Origin: Amylostereum areolatum
Taxonomy: Eukaryota > Basidiomycota > Agaricomycetes > Russulales > Stereaceae
Assembly: GCA_012932865.1 (NCBI GenBank)
Contig: SAXG01000085.1
Coordinates: 109,774-173,773 of the forward strand
Length of the DNA stretch: 64,000 nucleotides
Direction: 5' to 3'
Below are positions 20,248 through 31,467 of this stretch, in pieces. The notes under the pieces were generated by a model. The model searched no databases, was not told the origin of the DNA, and saw nothing but the letters and a program-made list of their open reading frames with translations. Both the position numbers and the translations under genes were made by a program. The first letter of the stretch is position 1. Each line of letters begins with the position of its first letter.

Positions 20248-21919
20248 GTGCTAATGCAATCCCCGTGGCCCGGAGCTACGGAAGTCCCAACACCCGATTC
20301 CCCGATCCTAGAGAGCCAGATAGCCCGCATGATAGCCGGAAGTAGCGATCGAACAGGCCAGAGAACGGATCGACGACCTCAAGAGGGAGTCAACCGACGT
20401 CCGGAACATCCTGGAGAACCACATCAAGATGCTAGACGGAGAACTCCGCCAGTTAGACTCGAGGTACCTGACGCTCTCGACCGAAATGGAGGAGCGAGAA
20501 GTCAAGCTTCTTCGACGATTCAGGAAGCTAGCGCAGCGGCTATACTCAACGTCGCAGAACTCCGAAAGTTCCTCACCGAAGTCGGACTCCGAGTCAACTG
20601 GCTCAACTGGGAAAGACATACCTTCCGCGCCGCTTACGAAGGAGAAATCCTCCGAAGACGAATGGAAACTACCGGAGTTCCCCATATGTCGTCACGCGAA
20701 GGCCCCGACATCGACCTCATCTTCCATGGACATCACATCTCCCCGGGCTATACTGTTCGACCCGATCCCATCGCATCTGCCCTCACCAGACCCCCGTTCC
20801 TTCCTAACGCCCCTCCACGACCCGTCACCGCTCCCACGCCACCAGGATCCTTACCCATCCCCGGCATCACCCAGATTAACCCCGCCCAGCCTCCCGTCGC
20901 TGGAAACGGATTACCCGGAGAGCGATCCGGACAGCCCATGGCTCCCTCAGAGCCCAGACAACGGACCGGCGATCCGCGACCAATACCTGGGACATCTTCT
21001 CGGCTGCCCACGATGCCTAGACCGCCAACTCCATTCCCGGTATCTTCTAGCGACACTCCCATGCCATGGCACGGAGGTCCCCCTGCTTATCCCTCGTTCC
21101 TACATTCGCACTCCGACCACGATCGAAATTCCATCGCCCAGGATCCCCGAATCACCTCACAGCGACGTAAACATGAATCTGTCGACCCCGACGGAAGACC
21201 GCTCAAGCGAATCCGAAACGTCGGACTCCCCGATAAGTCGAGCGATGAAGAACTGCGACAAGATCCAGGAGATAATCGAGGAAATGAGGGAAACCCGCGC
21301 TCGCTGGAAACACGACCGCGAGTCAACGGACAAATCGGACAGCTCGGCGGACAAACCGGAGAAGGACGACAAGACGAAGGAAGTAGCCGAGAATCCCTCG
21401 GACCCATGGAGCGACGAACCGACCACGTGGACGCAAGAGAAGTGGGACGCGATTCCTGCGAAGCCGCGGAAACGCTGCTGGAAATGCGGCGAGCGAGGCC
21501 ATCTCCGCCGAGACTGTCCCCGTCGCAAGAACGCTCCCCCTCACTTCCCCCGATCACGGTCTTGCTATCCCCTCCGACCACAGACTCCTCTTCCTCGCCC
21601 TCGCCCGAGCCGTCCGGATATCAGCTACGGTCCAGGAACACTGATGTCCCACCCCCACCTCCGACGTACCGACGCTACCGCCCGCGCCCACAGGCAGCTT
21701 CTGGGATTCCTCGCACGACGTGAAAGTCTGACGCACGAAGCCGCCCGACACGCCACCAAACAGTGGTTGTACTGGGAGGACGCCATGCTTCGCACTCAGC
21801 GGGAACCCCCTTCGCGCTTCAACCACTCCTGGCGCGTCGACGATCTCTTCTGGAAGGAAGAAGATTGGGACTTGCAGGAAGCGGAGGAGTCGAAGGATCA
21901 CTGGCCGGAGCCTTGGTAA
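20248..21919 (+). CDS. Element B 3' gene 1, exon 2: coiled-coil and CCHC zinc-knuckle protein
   Basis: Extra gene between pol and the 3' LTR. The exon starts VLMQSPWPGATEVPTPDSP and reaches SQIARMIA. Near 20338 the best coding frame moves by +1 to EVAIEQARERIDDLKRES, a strongly helical coiled coil extending to about 20540. A long Pro/Ser-rich region follows, then an acidic helical part. One zinc knuckle, CWKCGERGHLRRDC, lies at about 21475-21516. A Trp-rich acidic C-terminus ends HWPEPW (21919). From the AUG at 20429 this frame is 496 aa. The noisy copy has a different length at the shift point (about 39270-39300) and may preserve one open frame, so the shift here is probably a mutation. The knuckle suggests RNA binding; the function is otherwise unknown. 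Confidence 0.6.
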
Positions 21920-22280
21920 GCACACGGACGAACTTTTACCCATCGCATGCACTCAGACTTTCTCTTTTCTCATCATCATCACCGTTACGTTTACCTTCAT
22001 CGCTACGATACTTCTCGGACTGATCACGGACTGCGCCCTCACTCGCACGCATATTTTCCTTGGACTTCTCCACTGTACAGGTTCCTATCGCTACGAGGAA
22101 GGCGAAACGTTTAGCATCTCTCCCTGCGACGCGCTGGACGCATCGCTTAATTACGACTCATGTCGGATTATGTACGAATTTTCACTTACGATTAATGGCA
22201 ATGATTACATCATTGCCCCTCCACATCGCAAGCATAAAAGGAAAACCACAAAGACGATAACATGCTCAGACATCGTCTAA
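21732..22280 (+). other. Element B 3' gene 2: AUG-less frame with membrane segment and Cys-containing domain
   Basis: Frame open from after a TGA (21729) to TAA (22278-22280). The second half is clearly protein-like. A hydrophobic stretch of about 22 residues (FSFLIIITVTFTFIATILLG) is followed by a domain with several Cys (TDC, LHC, SPCD, DSCR, TCSD) and a basic stretch before the end. This looks like a signal anchor plus extracytoplasmic domain. No in-frame AUG precedes it. An ATC at 21942, five codons before the hydrophobic stretch, or splicing from the GTAAGC at 21916 are possible explanations. The frame overlaps the end of gene 1. It is missing from the noisy copy, which breaks off at 40860. 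Confidence 0.45.
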
Positions 22281-22313
22281 CAAACCCACTCGCACCACCC
22301 AAACCGACCAAAT

Positions 22314-22697
22314 ATGTCGTCTACTCTTGCCTCCTCTTCGCGCAACCTCTCCACCACCGACTACACCCCTCCTACCACTCCTCCTCCTTCGCCCGTCCTC
22401 TCGCGCACTCCCACGCCCGACCCACAAGACGAAGAACTCCTTCGTCATCTCAAACGAGTCACGGAACTCTTAAGCCGTCTGGACGTCGCTCGCGCCATGA
22501 AGAGGCCGAGAAGCCTAGACGAAGAAGCCATGCAGGAGTCGAAGGGAAGATGCGGCATCAAAGGACTCTTCCGAAAACGCGGGCCTCGGTTCAAGAGCCC
22601 GGATCACGCGACGACGGCGAGGATAGGACATCGGTTAGGGGCTACTACGATAGACGAGGAGGACCTGAAAGTAGTAGAGGCGTTGTTAAAACGATAG
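22314..22697 (+). CDS. Element B 3' gene 3: small basic protein, 127 aa
   Basis: AUG at 22314. The N-terminus is Ser/Thr/Pro-rich (TPPTTPPPSPVLSRTPTPDP). A short amphipathic helix follows (EELLRHLKRVTELLSRLDVA), then a Lys/Arg-rich centre and an acidic helical end. No family is recognised. The gene has its own start and stop and sits between the two membrane-segment genes, so it looks like part of a compact accessory cassette. Confidence 0.5.
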   Translation: MSSTLASSSRNLSTTDYTPPTTPPPSPVLSRTPTPDPQDEELLRHLKRVTELLSRLDVARAMKRPRSLDEEAMQESKGRCGIKGLFRKRGPRFKSPDHATTARIGHRLGATTIDEEDLKVVEALLKR

Positions 22698-22770
22698 AAT
22701 AGAATTCTATCGCTGAGGTCCGGACAAAGACATAAAAAAGTGAACATCAGAAAGCGACAAACCCAGAAGC

Positions 22771-23214
22771 ATGATGCAATCAACCCAATCACCCGACCTC
22801 GCGATTTTCAATACGCCCACTCCACGCTGGCTCATCGCCGTCATCAGCATCATCGTAGGACTTACGATCCTCACCTTCATCGCATCAACAATATTCCTTC
22901 TCCAATGGCGAAGAGCGAGCGATCGACAGCATGTTCAAGACATCCCTCTTGAACCGCTTCGATTCAGGAATCTACGAGACGTAGATTCTAGAGAGGGGGA
23001 TAGTGTTACAACTTGTCCAAGGTACTTCATTTTCCATTACCTTACTAGGAAGGACGTCGCTAAACGAAGGACTACGACTGTGCCCCAGTTCGTAACCGTC
23101 TCAACGACGCGACGACGACAGTGCCACAGATCGTCACCATCCCGACGACAGTGCCACAGATCGTCACCGTCTCAACAGCATAGCCGCGACGGTGCCACAG
23201 TCTTATCCCCGTAG
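22771..23214 (+). CDS. Element B 3' gene 4: single-pass membrane protein whose tail is encoded by the LTR
   Basis: AUG at 22771, 147 aa. After about 19 residues comes a strong transmembrane helix (WLIAVISIIVGLTILTFIAS, continuing TIFLL), then WRR as a positive-inside stop, then a cytoplasmic-type region. From 23004 the frame enters the 3' LTR, and about 69 residues, rich in Arg/Ser/Thr, are LTR-encoded. The position (last gene before the LTR) and the membrane helix resemble an envelope or accessory gene of a retrovirus-like element, but no fusion peptide or family match is seen. A protein that size is not a complete envelope. Confidence 0.55.
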   Translation: MMQSTQSPDLAIFNTPTPRWLIAVISIIVGLTILTFIASTIFLLQWRRASDRQHVQDIPLEPLRFRNLRDVDSREGDSVTTCPRYFIFHYLTRKDVAKRRTTTVPQFVTVSTTRRRQCHRSSPSRRQCHRSSPSQQHSRDGATVLSP

Positions 23215-23540
23215 ATACTTGATGCGACCGTCGCTCAATGTACATATATTTACTCGACCTCCTTTCTTATAAAAGGAGGCTCATCGAACGAGCCATTCCT
23301 GAGCTTGTTCTCTTTGTAAATACAGGACTGTTCTAACTAAAGAACCTCCTCTTAAGTCTACTAAAGAGAATCCAAACTAAAGTCGAAAGCTCGTCTAAGT
23401 ATTCCGTGAATACTTACTGCTTCGCTTATCGACTCTAACTTTCGCGCAACCGAGACGTCTGGATCACCTGATCCCACCTCTCACACGTAAGAGTACTGTA
23501 GCCTGAGCCGCTTGTCACGTGATAAGGACCGTCCTTAACA
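23004..23540 (+). repeat. 3' LTR of element B (537 bp)
   Basis: It is preceded by the purine tract GAGAGGGGGATAG. Differences from the 5' LTR noticed by eye: CAACAGCATAG for CAACGGCATAG, and GAGCTTG for GAGCTCG. TATA box at about 23268. Confidence 0.95.
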
Positions 23541-23545
23541 GTGCC
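23541..23545 (+). repeat. Target-site duplication, right of element B (GTGCC)
   Basis: Matches 6316-6320 exactly. Confidence 0.93.
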
Positions 23546-24433
23546 TACTACGGCAACTTCTTCTTTTTGCTTAGTAGGCAGGCTGGTCACGAGACTAGCA
23601 TCTTGCCTCCATGTCTACATTTCATCTTTTCTCCCTCCCAAACAAACCCTGAGGAGTTTTAACTTTTATCTGGGTGAACATGCCAGCCAATACCTGCGTC
23701 TGATTGGGTGACTTCCCGTAGGCTGTTTTACTCGAGAATCTTATTTTGTAAACATATTTGGACCCTGCTGCCGAGGTGCCGACGGTGGACGCGACGCGAG
23801 TGAGCTACATTCTCAGCTCAGACCCTCGTACTAGATGAACATCTGGAAGAGGGGGGGGGGACCCCTTTCTAGATTTCGGAAGCATGGAATAAACCATTTT
23901 AGGCAACTCATCTCTCCAGATCTTCCTCCCTCTGCTTACATCATACAATGTTGATGATTTTCTCAGTTCTGCCGCCTGCGCTCTTGAGCCTGCTCCGCAC
24001 CATACAAGACAATAGCAAGGGCAGTTAACACGCGTAGGTTCTCATCATCATCTATATTGTAGCTTTCGAGCCCGAGGGGGTTGAGATCAGGTGGCATGAG
24101 AAAGAGGGATATGTTGGGGTCCATTGCAGAGGTAGGATTTGAGTTCGCGTGGTGGCAGACAACTTGAGACGGTGAAGAGACTCGGTCAGTGCCCCGTTTC
24201 CCGCGACAGCGGCCGGCAAGCACCGAACTCAGGCCGACTTGTCGGAAAGCCTTTGCTCCTCAAGTGTAAAATATCTCGGAAGGGCTACGGTTTACTCAAT
24301 GGCATAAAATATTTGAGATTTGAGATCAGAGTTCGATTTCAAACATGTATAACTAGAACAAAATATTATTGCGAGGCTACGGGAAGTCATCCATTTGCGT
24401 GCATATACTTATGCTCATCCCAATAACTGCATT
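23546..24433. other. Unique flank right of element B
   Basis: This is single-copy sequence within the window. It starts with a small hairpin (GTGCCTACTA ... TAGTAGGCA) that includes the B target site. It contains a G-run of about 11 near 23851. The only coding-like stretch is the minus-strand fragment at 23963-24122. Confidence 0.5.
23963..24122 (-). pseudogene. Possible N-terminal fragment of a transposase-like gene
   Basis: On the minus strand, an AUG near 24122 gives about 52 codons, with NIDDDENLRVLTALAIVLYG then AEQAQERRRQN and a stop. The style resembles the N-terminal region of Harbinger-like (DDE_4) nucleases of Agaricomycetes, but this is a weak impression. Nothing recognisable follows downstream on that strand, so it is a relic if it is coding at all. 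Confidence 0.25.
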
Positions 24434-24576
24434 TGGCAGCGACCATCCCACTCAAAACACGCTTACAGAAGATGTCTCACACTGTCTCGTGACAGTGGGT
24501 ATGGGTGACTATGAGGAAGTCGCGGTTAGTTGATAACATTCCAACCGGATCAATCTCAGCTTCCCCAGACTTGCCT

Positions 24577-25435
24577 CACCGCGGCTAGAAGTCCTTTGAC
24601 GCCGGTTCTCACCTTCGAATATGCGCTCAGAAGTACAAAAATTCAGAAGCCGATTGTACACTAACCCCATCTACAGATCCGATACGATCGTATGTTGTAT
24701 GCCTTATTGCTCAAAAAGTCAATCAAAACGTGTCGTGTGGAATTGGTATTCGACGGGAAAAAACACATTAGACAACGTGAGGTTTCGCCGACCGCTTACG
24801 ACCCGACGCCTTGAAATGACTTATTGTTGGCGATAGGATTATTGCGACGAAGCAAATGCGAACTGATACTTTCTCCGTTTGGTAGGGATCAAAAGGACAC
24901 ATTTTGGGAACCTGTGTTCTCCGAGATCAAAACACATAGAAATATGTTCCTCAGGAACTAATGAACGGATGGATTGAGGACTTGGCACTTGAGGGTTGAT
25001 ACAGGCAAGGGAATCACCATATCTCCCCCAACACAGGTGAACCGGCTGGAGTCCAGCCATTCATGAGTTCCTGAGGAACAGATTTCTAATGTGGTGTATT
25101 CTCGGAGAAACCACAGGTTCAAAAATGTTTGCATTGATCCCTACCAAACGAGAAGTACTCCGGTCCATTGACTCCGCAATAGTCCTATCACAAATAAGTA
25201 ATTTCAAGCGGTCGTAAGCGGTCCGAAACCCTCACGGTGTTAAGGTGTTTTTTTCCCGTCGAATACACATTACACACCGACACGTTTTGATTGACTTACT
25301 TCGAGCTAATGGACATTACAAATCGATCGTATCGGATTTGTAGGGCACTTAGTTACAACGGCTTTCTGCTATTTGTCATTCACGCGCAGTGCGAATGCGT
25401 GAGAACCGGGCTCAAATGGGCTTCTGCCCGCGGTG
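24577..25435. mobile_element. Foldback palindrome, copy 2 (noisy)
   Basis: Same arms and ends (CACCGCGG ... CCGCGGTG) as 5486-6318, with many small indels. It is directly followed by the second B 5' LTR, as in copy 1. Confidence 0.8.
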
Positions 25436-25437
25436 CC

Positions 25438-25964
25438 TGTTACAAATGTCCAAGGTACTTTCATTTCCATTACTTACTAGGAAGGACGTCGCTAACGAAG
25501 GACTACGACTGGCCCCAGTTCGTATACCGTCTCAACGACGCGACGACGACAGTGCCACAGCGTCACCATCCGACGACAGTGCCACAGATCGTCACCGTCT
25601 CAACAGCATAGCCGCGACTGGTGTGCCACAGTTTATCCCCGTAGATACTGATGCGACGTCGCTCAATGTACATATATTAACTCGACCTCCTTTCTTATAA
25701 AAGGAGGCTCATCGAACGAGCCCAGTCCTGAGCTCGTTCTCTGTAAATACAGGACTGTTCTAACTAAAGAACCTCCTCTAGTCTACTAAAGAGAATCCAA
25801 ACTAAGTCGAAAGCTCGTCTAAGTATTCCGTGAATACTACTGCTTCGCTATCGACTCTACTTTCGCGCAACCGAGACGTCGGATCACCTGATCCCACCTC
25901 TCACACGTAGAGTACTGTAGCCTGAGCCGCTTGTCACGTGATAAGGGACCAGGAGTCCTTAACA
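25438..25964 (+). repeat. 5' LTR of the second B copy (noisy)
   Basis: 527 bp against 537 bp in B; the difference is made of scattered indels. It retains the TATAAAAGG box. Confidence 0.85.
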
Positions 25965-26783
25965 CTAGAAACGGAGCTCTCATCTACACTAGTCCACCTA
26001 CAGTTTGGCGCAGAGCAGTCAACGAAACACTCACCACGGAGTCCGCGGAACAAAACCCGATGAAAAAGACCATCAGATTTTGAGATCCAGTCAACTCCAA
26101 TCAAATGCAGTCGGATTCCCTAATGGAAACGAAGAATCATCCGCTGGGACAATTTGACCCCTATCATCTCCTGTTTACTAAGTGGAACCCTCGTTGGAAA
26201 GAAGCAAAGGGACATACGCATACCAGTGGAACCCACCCAATCTACATACAACCTCCCCCAGCAGCAGAAATACTTCAACGATAGATCATAAAAGAGGAAA
26301 GGGAAGACGGAAGCTCGAACAATTCACCATTGGAAGCGCCCAGATTATCAAGACCTCATACGAGCCCCTTCATCAGAAGACTCTGGAAACACCGGACGCA
26401 CAGAGGCGAGAGAACCCTACACCGGGAAATTACGGATACTGGGAATTTGATCCCGCTTACCGACACAGCCGACACGACAAAAGCCGAACCACAGGAACCC
26501 TAAAACCGAACTCCAGATCCTCAAGAACCCGCACGCAGCACACAAACTCCAGAAGAAGAAACGCGCCAGAACTAGAGAACTGTTATCAACACCCCAAATA
26601 AGTCCGATTTCCGGAGAAGTCGACGGAAGAAGGCAGGCCCATCGAGCGCAGCAGACAGAAACGGACAAGACATACAGAAGACTCAACAAGCTCTCCATCA
26701 ATTAAAATCAGACAACGACATCTTCGAAACCAGAAAAGGAAGGACAAGGAAAACCTATCGGAAGACCAGAGAACGTCAAGACA

Positions 26784-28113
26784 ATGGGAGACGCTACACC
26801 TCGATACCAACCCCGCCGCCACACTTAGCAATGCCCCCCCCCACCTGGAGAACTAATATACCGCCTCCAGACGCCGCAACTCCAACACCAGGACGGATCC
26901 CGCGAAACCAAGACATAGAACTCGATTTCCCATGGATTCGGTTTCGGAGAGCCAAAGGATGGAAAGCACACACCGCGACCATCATCGCCTTCCGACGATC
27001 AGTATGATATGAGAAGGAAAAAAGGTTCAGGACTTGTATTCGGAAGAGGAGCAACCGCAGATCTTCCGGAAGGACCGAGGACACCACCATGCATTCACCA
27101 CCGGGGGAGGAACAGGAAACAATTGGATCAACCCGAGACAAAGACAAAGGATTCAAAACTGAAACCAACTAGGCAGTATTACGACGGAAGGGACCGAGCG
27201 AAGGCATGCAAAATTCGTTTGAACAATGCGTTTACTTCGCTTCATAGCATTCCCCAACGCATACAAAACACAAACTGCGTAAGATAACCTTTGTGTCCTC
27301 TCGCAATCTTAACAGGGGACCGCCCTTCATGGGCGTCCCTCTTAATAAGCACAAGATCGATAAGATACGAGAGCGCGGCATAGATCCAGAAGAAATGCAT
27401 CTTCCAGGAACGGGATTCCGTGACTACTTCTTAGAACTTTGGAGAAATAGACCCCGGAAGAGACGCTAGATTCAAATACAGCGCCTGGAACAAGGCACTA
27501 TGGAAACCAAAGATTTACATCACGGTCTTAGAGACTATGCTAGGAAGCCGGTTACGATCTAAGCATTGATCTGACCAATTCAAGAGAGGACCTGCGCAAG
27601 ATATAGTTAGTCGAGATTCTCAAGAAGCGATCACATCTCGAACGATATCGACGAATGGTAGAACTCGCAATGCGCATCCGTAATAATGGCGAGAAGCTCA
27701 GGCATTCCAACGACATTATACGAGACCCAGAACCCGACGCTTGATCTTCCCCTCCTCTATAAAGAAACCGCAGCTCGTATGTTCCGTTCGAAGAGGGAAA
27801 CGGAAATAAAAGGGAAACTGCTACCAACGCCGGGTCGATCAGACCGGAAAAACAACCGGAAACTTAGACGGCCTTACCCCGCAAGAACGTACAGGAAACG
27901 TCAGAAATCGGGATCATGTTCTATGGTCGGAAGCCAGGCATCAGCTCCGGAACTGCCCAGGAAACGTACCAAACAACGATCAATGCACGAACGGCGAAAT
28001 TTAACAGAGGAAGAATCCCCGATAATCAAATCACCAGCTTGTGAACCAAGATGGACAGGGCAAACGTTCGCACCGCACGCCACCTGTTCAAAGACCCAAT
28101 CAGGGGTTTTGGA
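26784..28113 (+). pseudogene. gag: gag of the second B copy (frameshifted)
   Basis: Aligns with 7669-8988. The zinc-knuckle region survives only as out-of-frame remnants. The slip region reads CAGGGGTTTTGGAATCG, with one G gained and a T lost. The AUG-less upstream extension is also present (about 26070-26783). The frameshifts are most likely sequence errors. Confidence 0.75.
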
Positions 28114-28896
28114 ATCGTCCTTCAACCGCTGGCTGTTGAATGAAAGGACACAGGACAAATGACTTTTCAAATCAACTCCTGTGCGGGGAAACAAGGAGAT
28201 GACGTAAATAGAACAGTGTTATATAAGGTCATACCAAGATGGAGCAAACGAACGCTACATCAATTTAAGATCACCTTTTATTTCATGGAAAGTTCGTAAG
28301 GCCGCAGCAAAAGCGCTACTAGATAGCGGAGCAAAAGGCAAGCAACCCTATCCATCAGATTTCGTTACGAAAAACACAAGATGAATCTGATCCAACTTAA
28401 GAAACCGATATCGATAATACAACGTTGATGGGATCTCGGGAACACTCTAGGAGAGATTCAAACAGAAGTGTACCCTTCCCAATTGACTAGGAGGGATCAA
28501 CGGAGACATTCTCGCGAAAAACTTAGGAGTATTCGTCACCAGCCTGGGAGGATGACGAGTAGTACCCTATTAGGAAACCCCTTGGCCAAGAAGCAAAAAC
28601 ACAATCCCTCATATCGTTGAGAGAAAAAAAAAGAAAGAAAGAGGGAAGATACACTTACAGACCAGGTCAGGTAAGTGCTCCACTATCAGTAAAAACAATG
28701 ATCGGTCCAAGGAAAAGACGAACACCCTCTACAATCATTCGAAGAACACAAGATAAACCATCACGCAACATTTAGAAGAACAAGAAGACCACGAATCGAC
28801 TCCGATACTCGCCGATATCAGGATAGTCAGAACGTGCCATGGAAAAAAAGTACTGACGTAGAAACAATGCCGATTTGCAGAAGAACAAACGAACCC
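28111..28896 (+). pseudogene. pol: Protease part of the second B pol (frameshifted)
   Basis: Aligns with 8985-9719 with many indels, for example a gained AAAAAAAAG-type run near 28625. It ends at the same AACCC site (28892-28896) where the second C copy begins. Confidence 0.75.
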
Positions 28897-30470
28897 TGTC
28901 ACGGATCGCTCCATTTCTTTCTTGTTTGCAGACTTGTACATGCGACGGTCACGGCAAATGACTTCCTTCGCATCACATGCTCCACGACGTCATTGCCCGG
29001 ACTTCCGAACAGTGTTCCGCACCTTATCTATGACATCATTGTCCGGACTCCGCTCCTCCCCATGACCCTTTCTTATGTTTCCCCCGCGTCGCACCACTAT
29101 CGCATCGCATCACACCATCGTTCCCATTGTATATAAGGACAGTAATCCCTTTTCCCTTTTCCTCAGACTGTCCATCTCGTCATACGGTACTGTAGCGCAC
29201 GTTGCAACTACCAGCCGCACTCTCAATATTTTCTTCTCGCTCCTCCCATGTCTGCGAATTAGGCGGTTCATCGGTCTCAAAACTGCGTTTCTGACACTGG
29301 ACAGTCTACCCCTACCCTACCTCGCACCCCTCTCTCATCTACCTCTGCCGTCTTACGAAGTTAAAAAACTCCCACCACGGACCTCCCGAACGCAACGGTT
29401 TTCCTCCCGTTCAACGGAAAGCCGATCACCCCCCGCGACAACGCACCACTCCCCTACCCTTGGTCCGACGCCGTCACCGTCAACTGCCGTCCCCGTACAG
29501 AACCTCTGCAAGAAAGATCCTGGACCGCGCACGGCCTCAACTTCCGCATCTTCGAGTGGAGGTGGCACAAGGATCACGGTACTGTCGTCTCAGCCCTATA
29601 CGTCCGGATCACTACGTGCATCAACTAGATCTGAACGCCTTGAATTCACCCTCCACGCCCCCACCTACCACACATACCTCATCAGAGACGCCCCAACCCG
29701 ATCCTCCAAACCAGTTCACCTCCGTCCCAGTTTAACCGCCGGACCCCCGAATCCACCCCGCCACCGTCCTCCGTCCCACCATCAAGGGTAAGACCCTTCG
29801 TCACCAGCCACCACGAACAAAGATCCGCCAGGCAGTAAAAGCCGGTACCTCACCAAGAAACTCCTCGGCCGTCGCCCCATTCTGCGCGTTCTTCTAGACC
29901 ATCATCACGTCCTCCACAGCCCCTCGTCCCCCCCTCCGAACCCCCCCAGGCGTTTTTCGAGAACTTATCCCGAAGAATACTATATCCTCACCTGAGCAGG
30001 ACTAGGAATCCGTACGTTGGCTGCACACGAACCAAACCGGCAACGTCGAGACTGGTACTTCGACGACCGCAACGAACAACCCTACGTTGAAGAATCGGAT
30101 TTTGCCACCGCTGCGGACGTTCTACAGCGCTTCCTGAACCCCCCTCGACAACTCGCCCCACCCCGTCGACGTACTGTAATCGAAGTCCAAAGGGATCAAC
30201 CACAACGACACAACTGGAAGTGGTACGCCTATAGACGGAACAAGAACGGAACCCCAGGAGATCAGTAGTTGGTGGCAGCCCACTTCGTTCAGTCCCGTCC
30301 AAGATCACTGGTCGTGGCTCATAACCAGCAATTCCTCACCCCCGCCGACTTCCTTGTCGCAAAACAAGTTGAGGACGAAGTTGAGAAGCAGAAGAACGCC
30401 GACGAGAAACCCTACGCCGCCTTGATCAAGAACTCGCCAATCCCTCACCGTCCCCCTCCCTTTCGACAAG

Positions 30471-31467
30471 ATGTCGACGCCGAATCCCAACCTGCCGTCT
30501 CCAAGCGGGAGATGGCCCCAAGCCAAAGCCATTCAAAGGCGATAGACCGACAACCTCCGGTTCTCCCTCGAACTCCGCATGTTCCTGCGCGTTAACAAAG
30601 TGTTTGCCACAGATGAGCCAGAGATTGCTCCTCCTCAGCGATGGAGGACGACACGGCGAAAGCCTGGGCCACGATCGCCGCATGGAACTCTTCGCCGAAG
30701 AAGAAGAAGGAAGTGCCGAAACCCTCGACCCCACGCCCCCAACACTCCACTATACTCCTACAAAGAGCCTTCGAGAGGTTTGGCAAAGACTTCTGTGCCC
30801 GTCGATCCAAGATAGAGGCTCAGCGTAAGATCAACGAGCTCGCAATGACCACCCGGACGTCATGACTTTATCACCGAGTTTGAGATGCTGGCAACCATGT
30901 CAGCTACGACGAGGCGCTAACTCACTTTTTCAAGAAGGGACTTCAGCGTGACCTCGCAAGCAGGGGGGCCCGTCGTACCCGTTCCCCACCAAGCTCGCGG
31001 AGTGGAAGAGCGCACCCCCCGCATCAACCACCAGTGGCTCGAAGAGAACCCGGAGAGGAAGAGCAGTCAGTCCAAGGGGGCTGCTGCGCTCACCCTCGAA
31101 CGGTTCGACCAACGACTCCTCGTCGCGCCGAGTCGAGCGCCTTCACCAACACCTCGACCCGCCCTGCAAAGCTGAAGGACGACGAGCGGCAAAGATGATG
31201 CGCGAAGGCAGTGCTTCATGTGTCGACAAAGCCGGTCACGTCTTCGCGACTGCCCCAACCGCGACTCGAGCGCGGCGGGTGGGCGCAGTAGAGACTGGGT
31301 CCAAGGCCCCTCCCCTGCCGACGAACACGGCTCCGTCCACTGCGAAAGCAGCCCCGACCCATCCAAAACCATCGCGGCGATCACTCCCAGCTGAAGGATC
31401 TGAGAGCGGAAGGCAAGGAGCAGGCAGTAGCGCTGTTGAAGGACATCCTGGAACGCAGGATTTTTGA
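30471..31467 (+). pseudogene. gag: gag of the second C copy (frameshifted)
   Basis: Aligns with 11352-12377. The GGATTTTTGA slip/stop sequence is kept at 31458-31467. Multiple single-base losses break the frame. Confidence 0.75.

Larger units (their letters stand above)
6321..23540 (+). mobile_element. Element B: complete large Ty3/gypsy retrotransposon with nested element C
   Basis: It is bounded by 537 bp LTRs that differ at two positions noticed by eye, and by 5 bp GTGCC duplications. Its own length, without C and one duplicated site, is about 10.2 kb. Gene order is gag, pol in the -1 frame, then four candidate genes in 3.1 kb before the 3' LTR. gag and pol are open once C is removed, so B was probably intact when C arrived. 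The near-identical LTRs suggest a young insertion. Confidence 0.95.

Noticed and set aside
23820..23870. G-run as a possible regulatory or telomeric signal
   Set aside because: An isolated homopolymer next to CCCC with no repeat structure.
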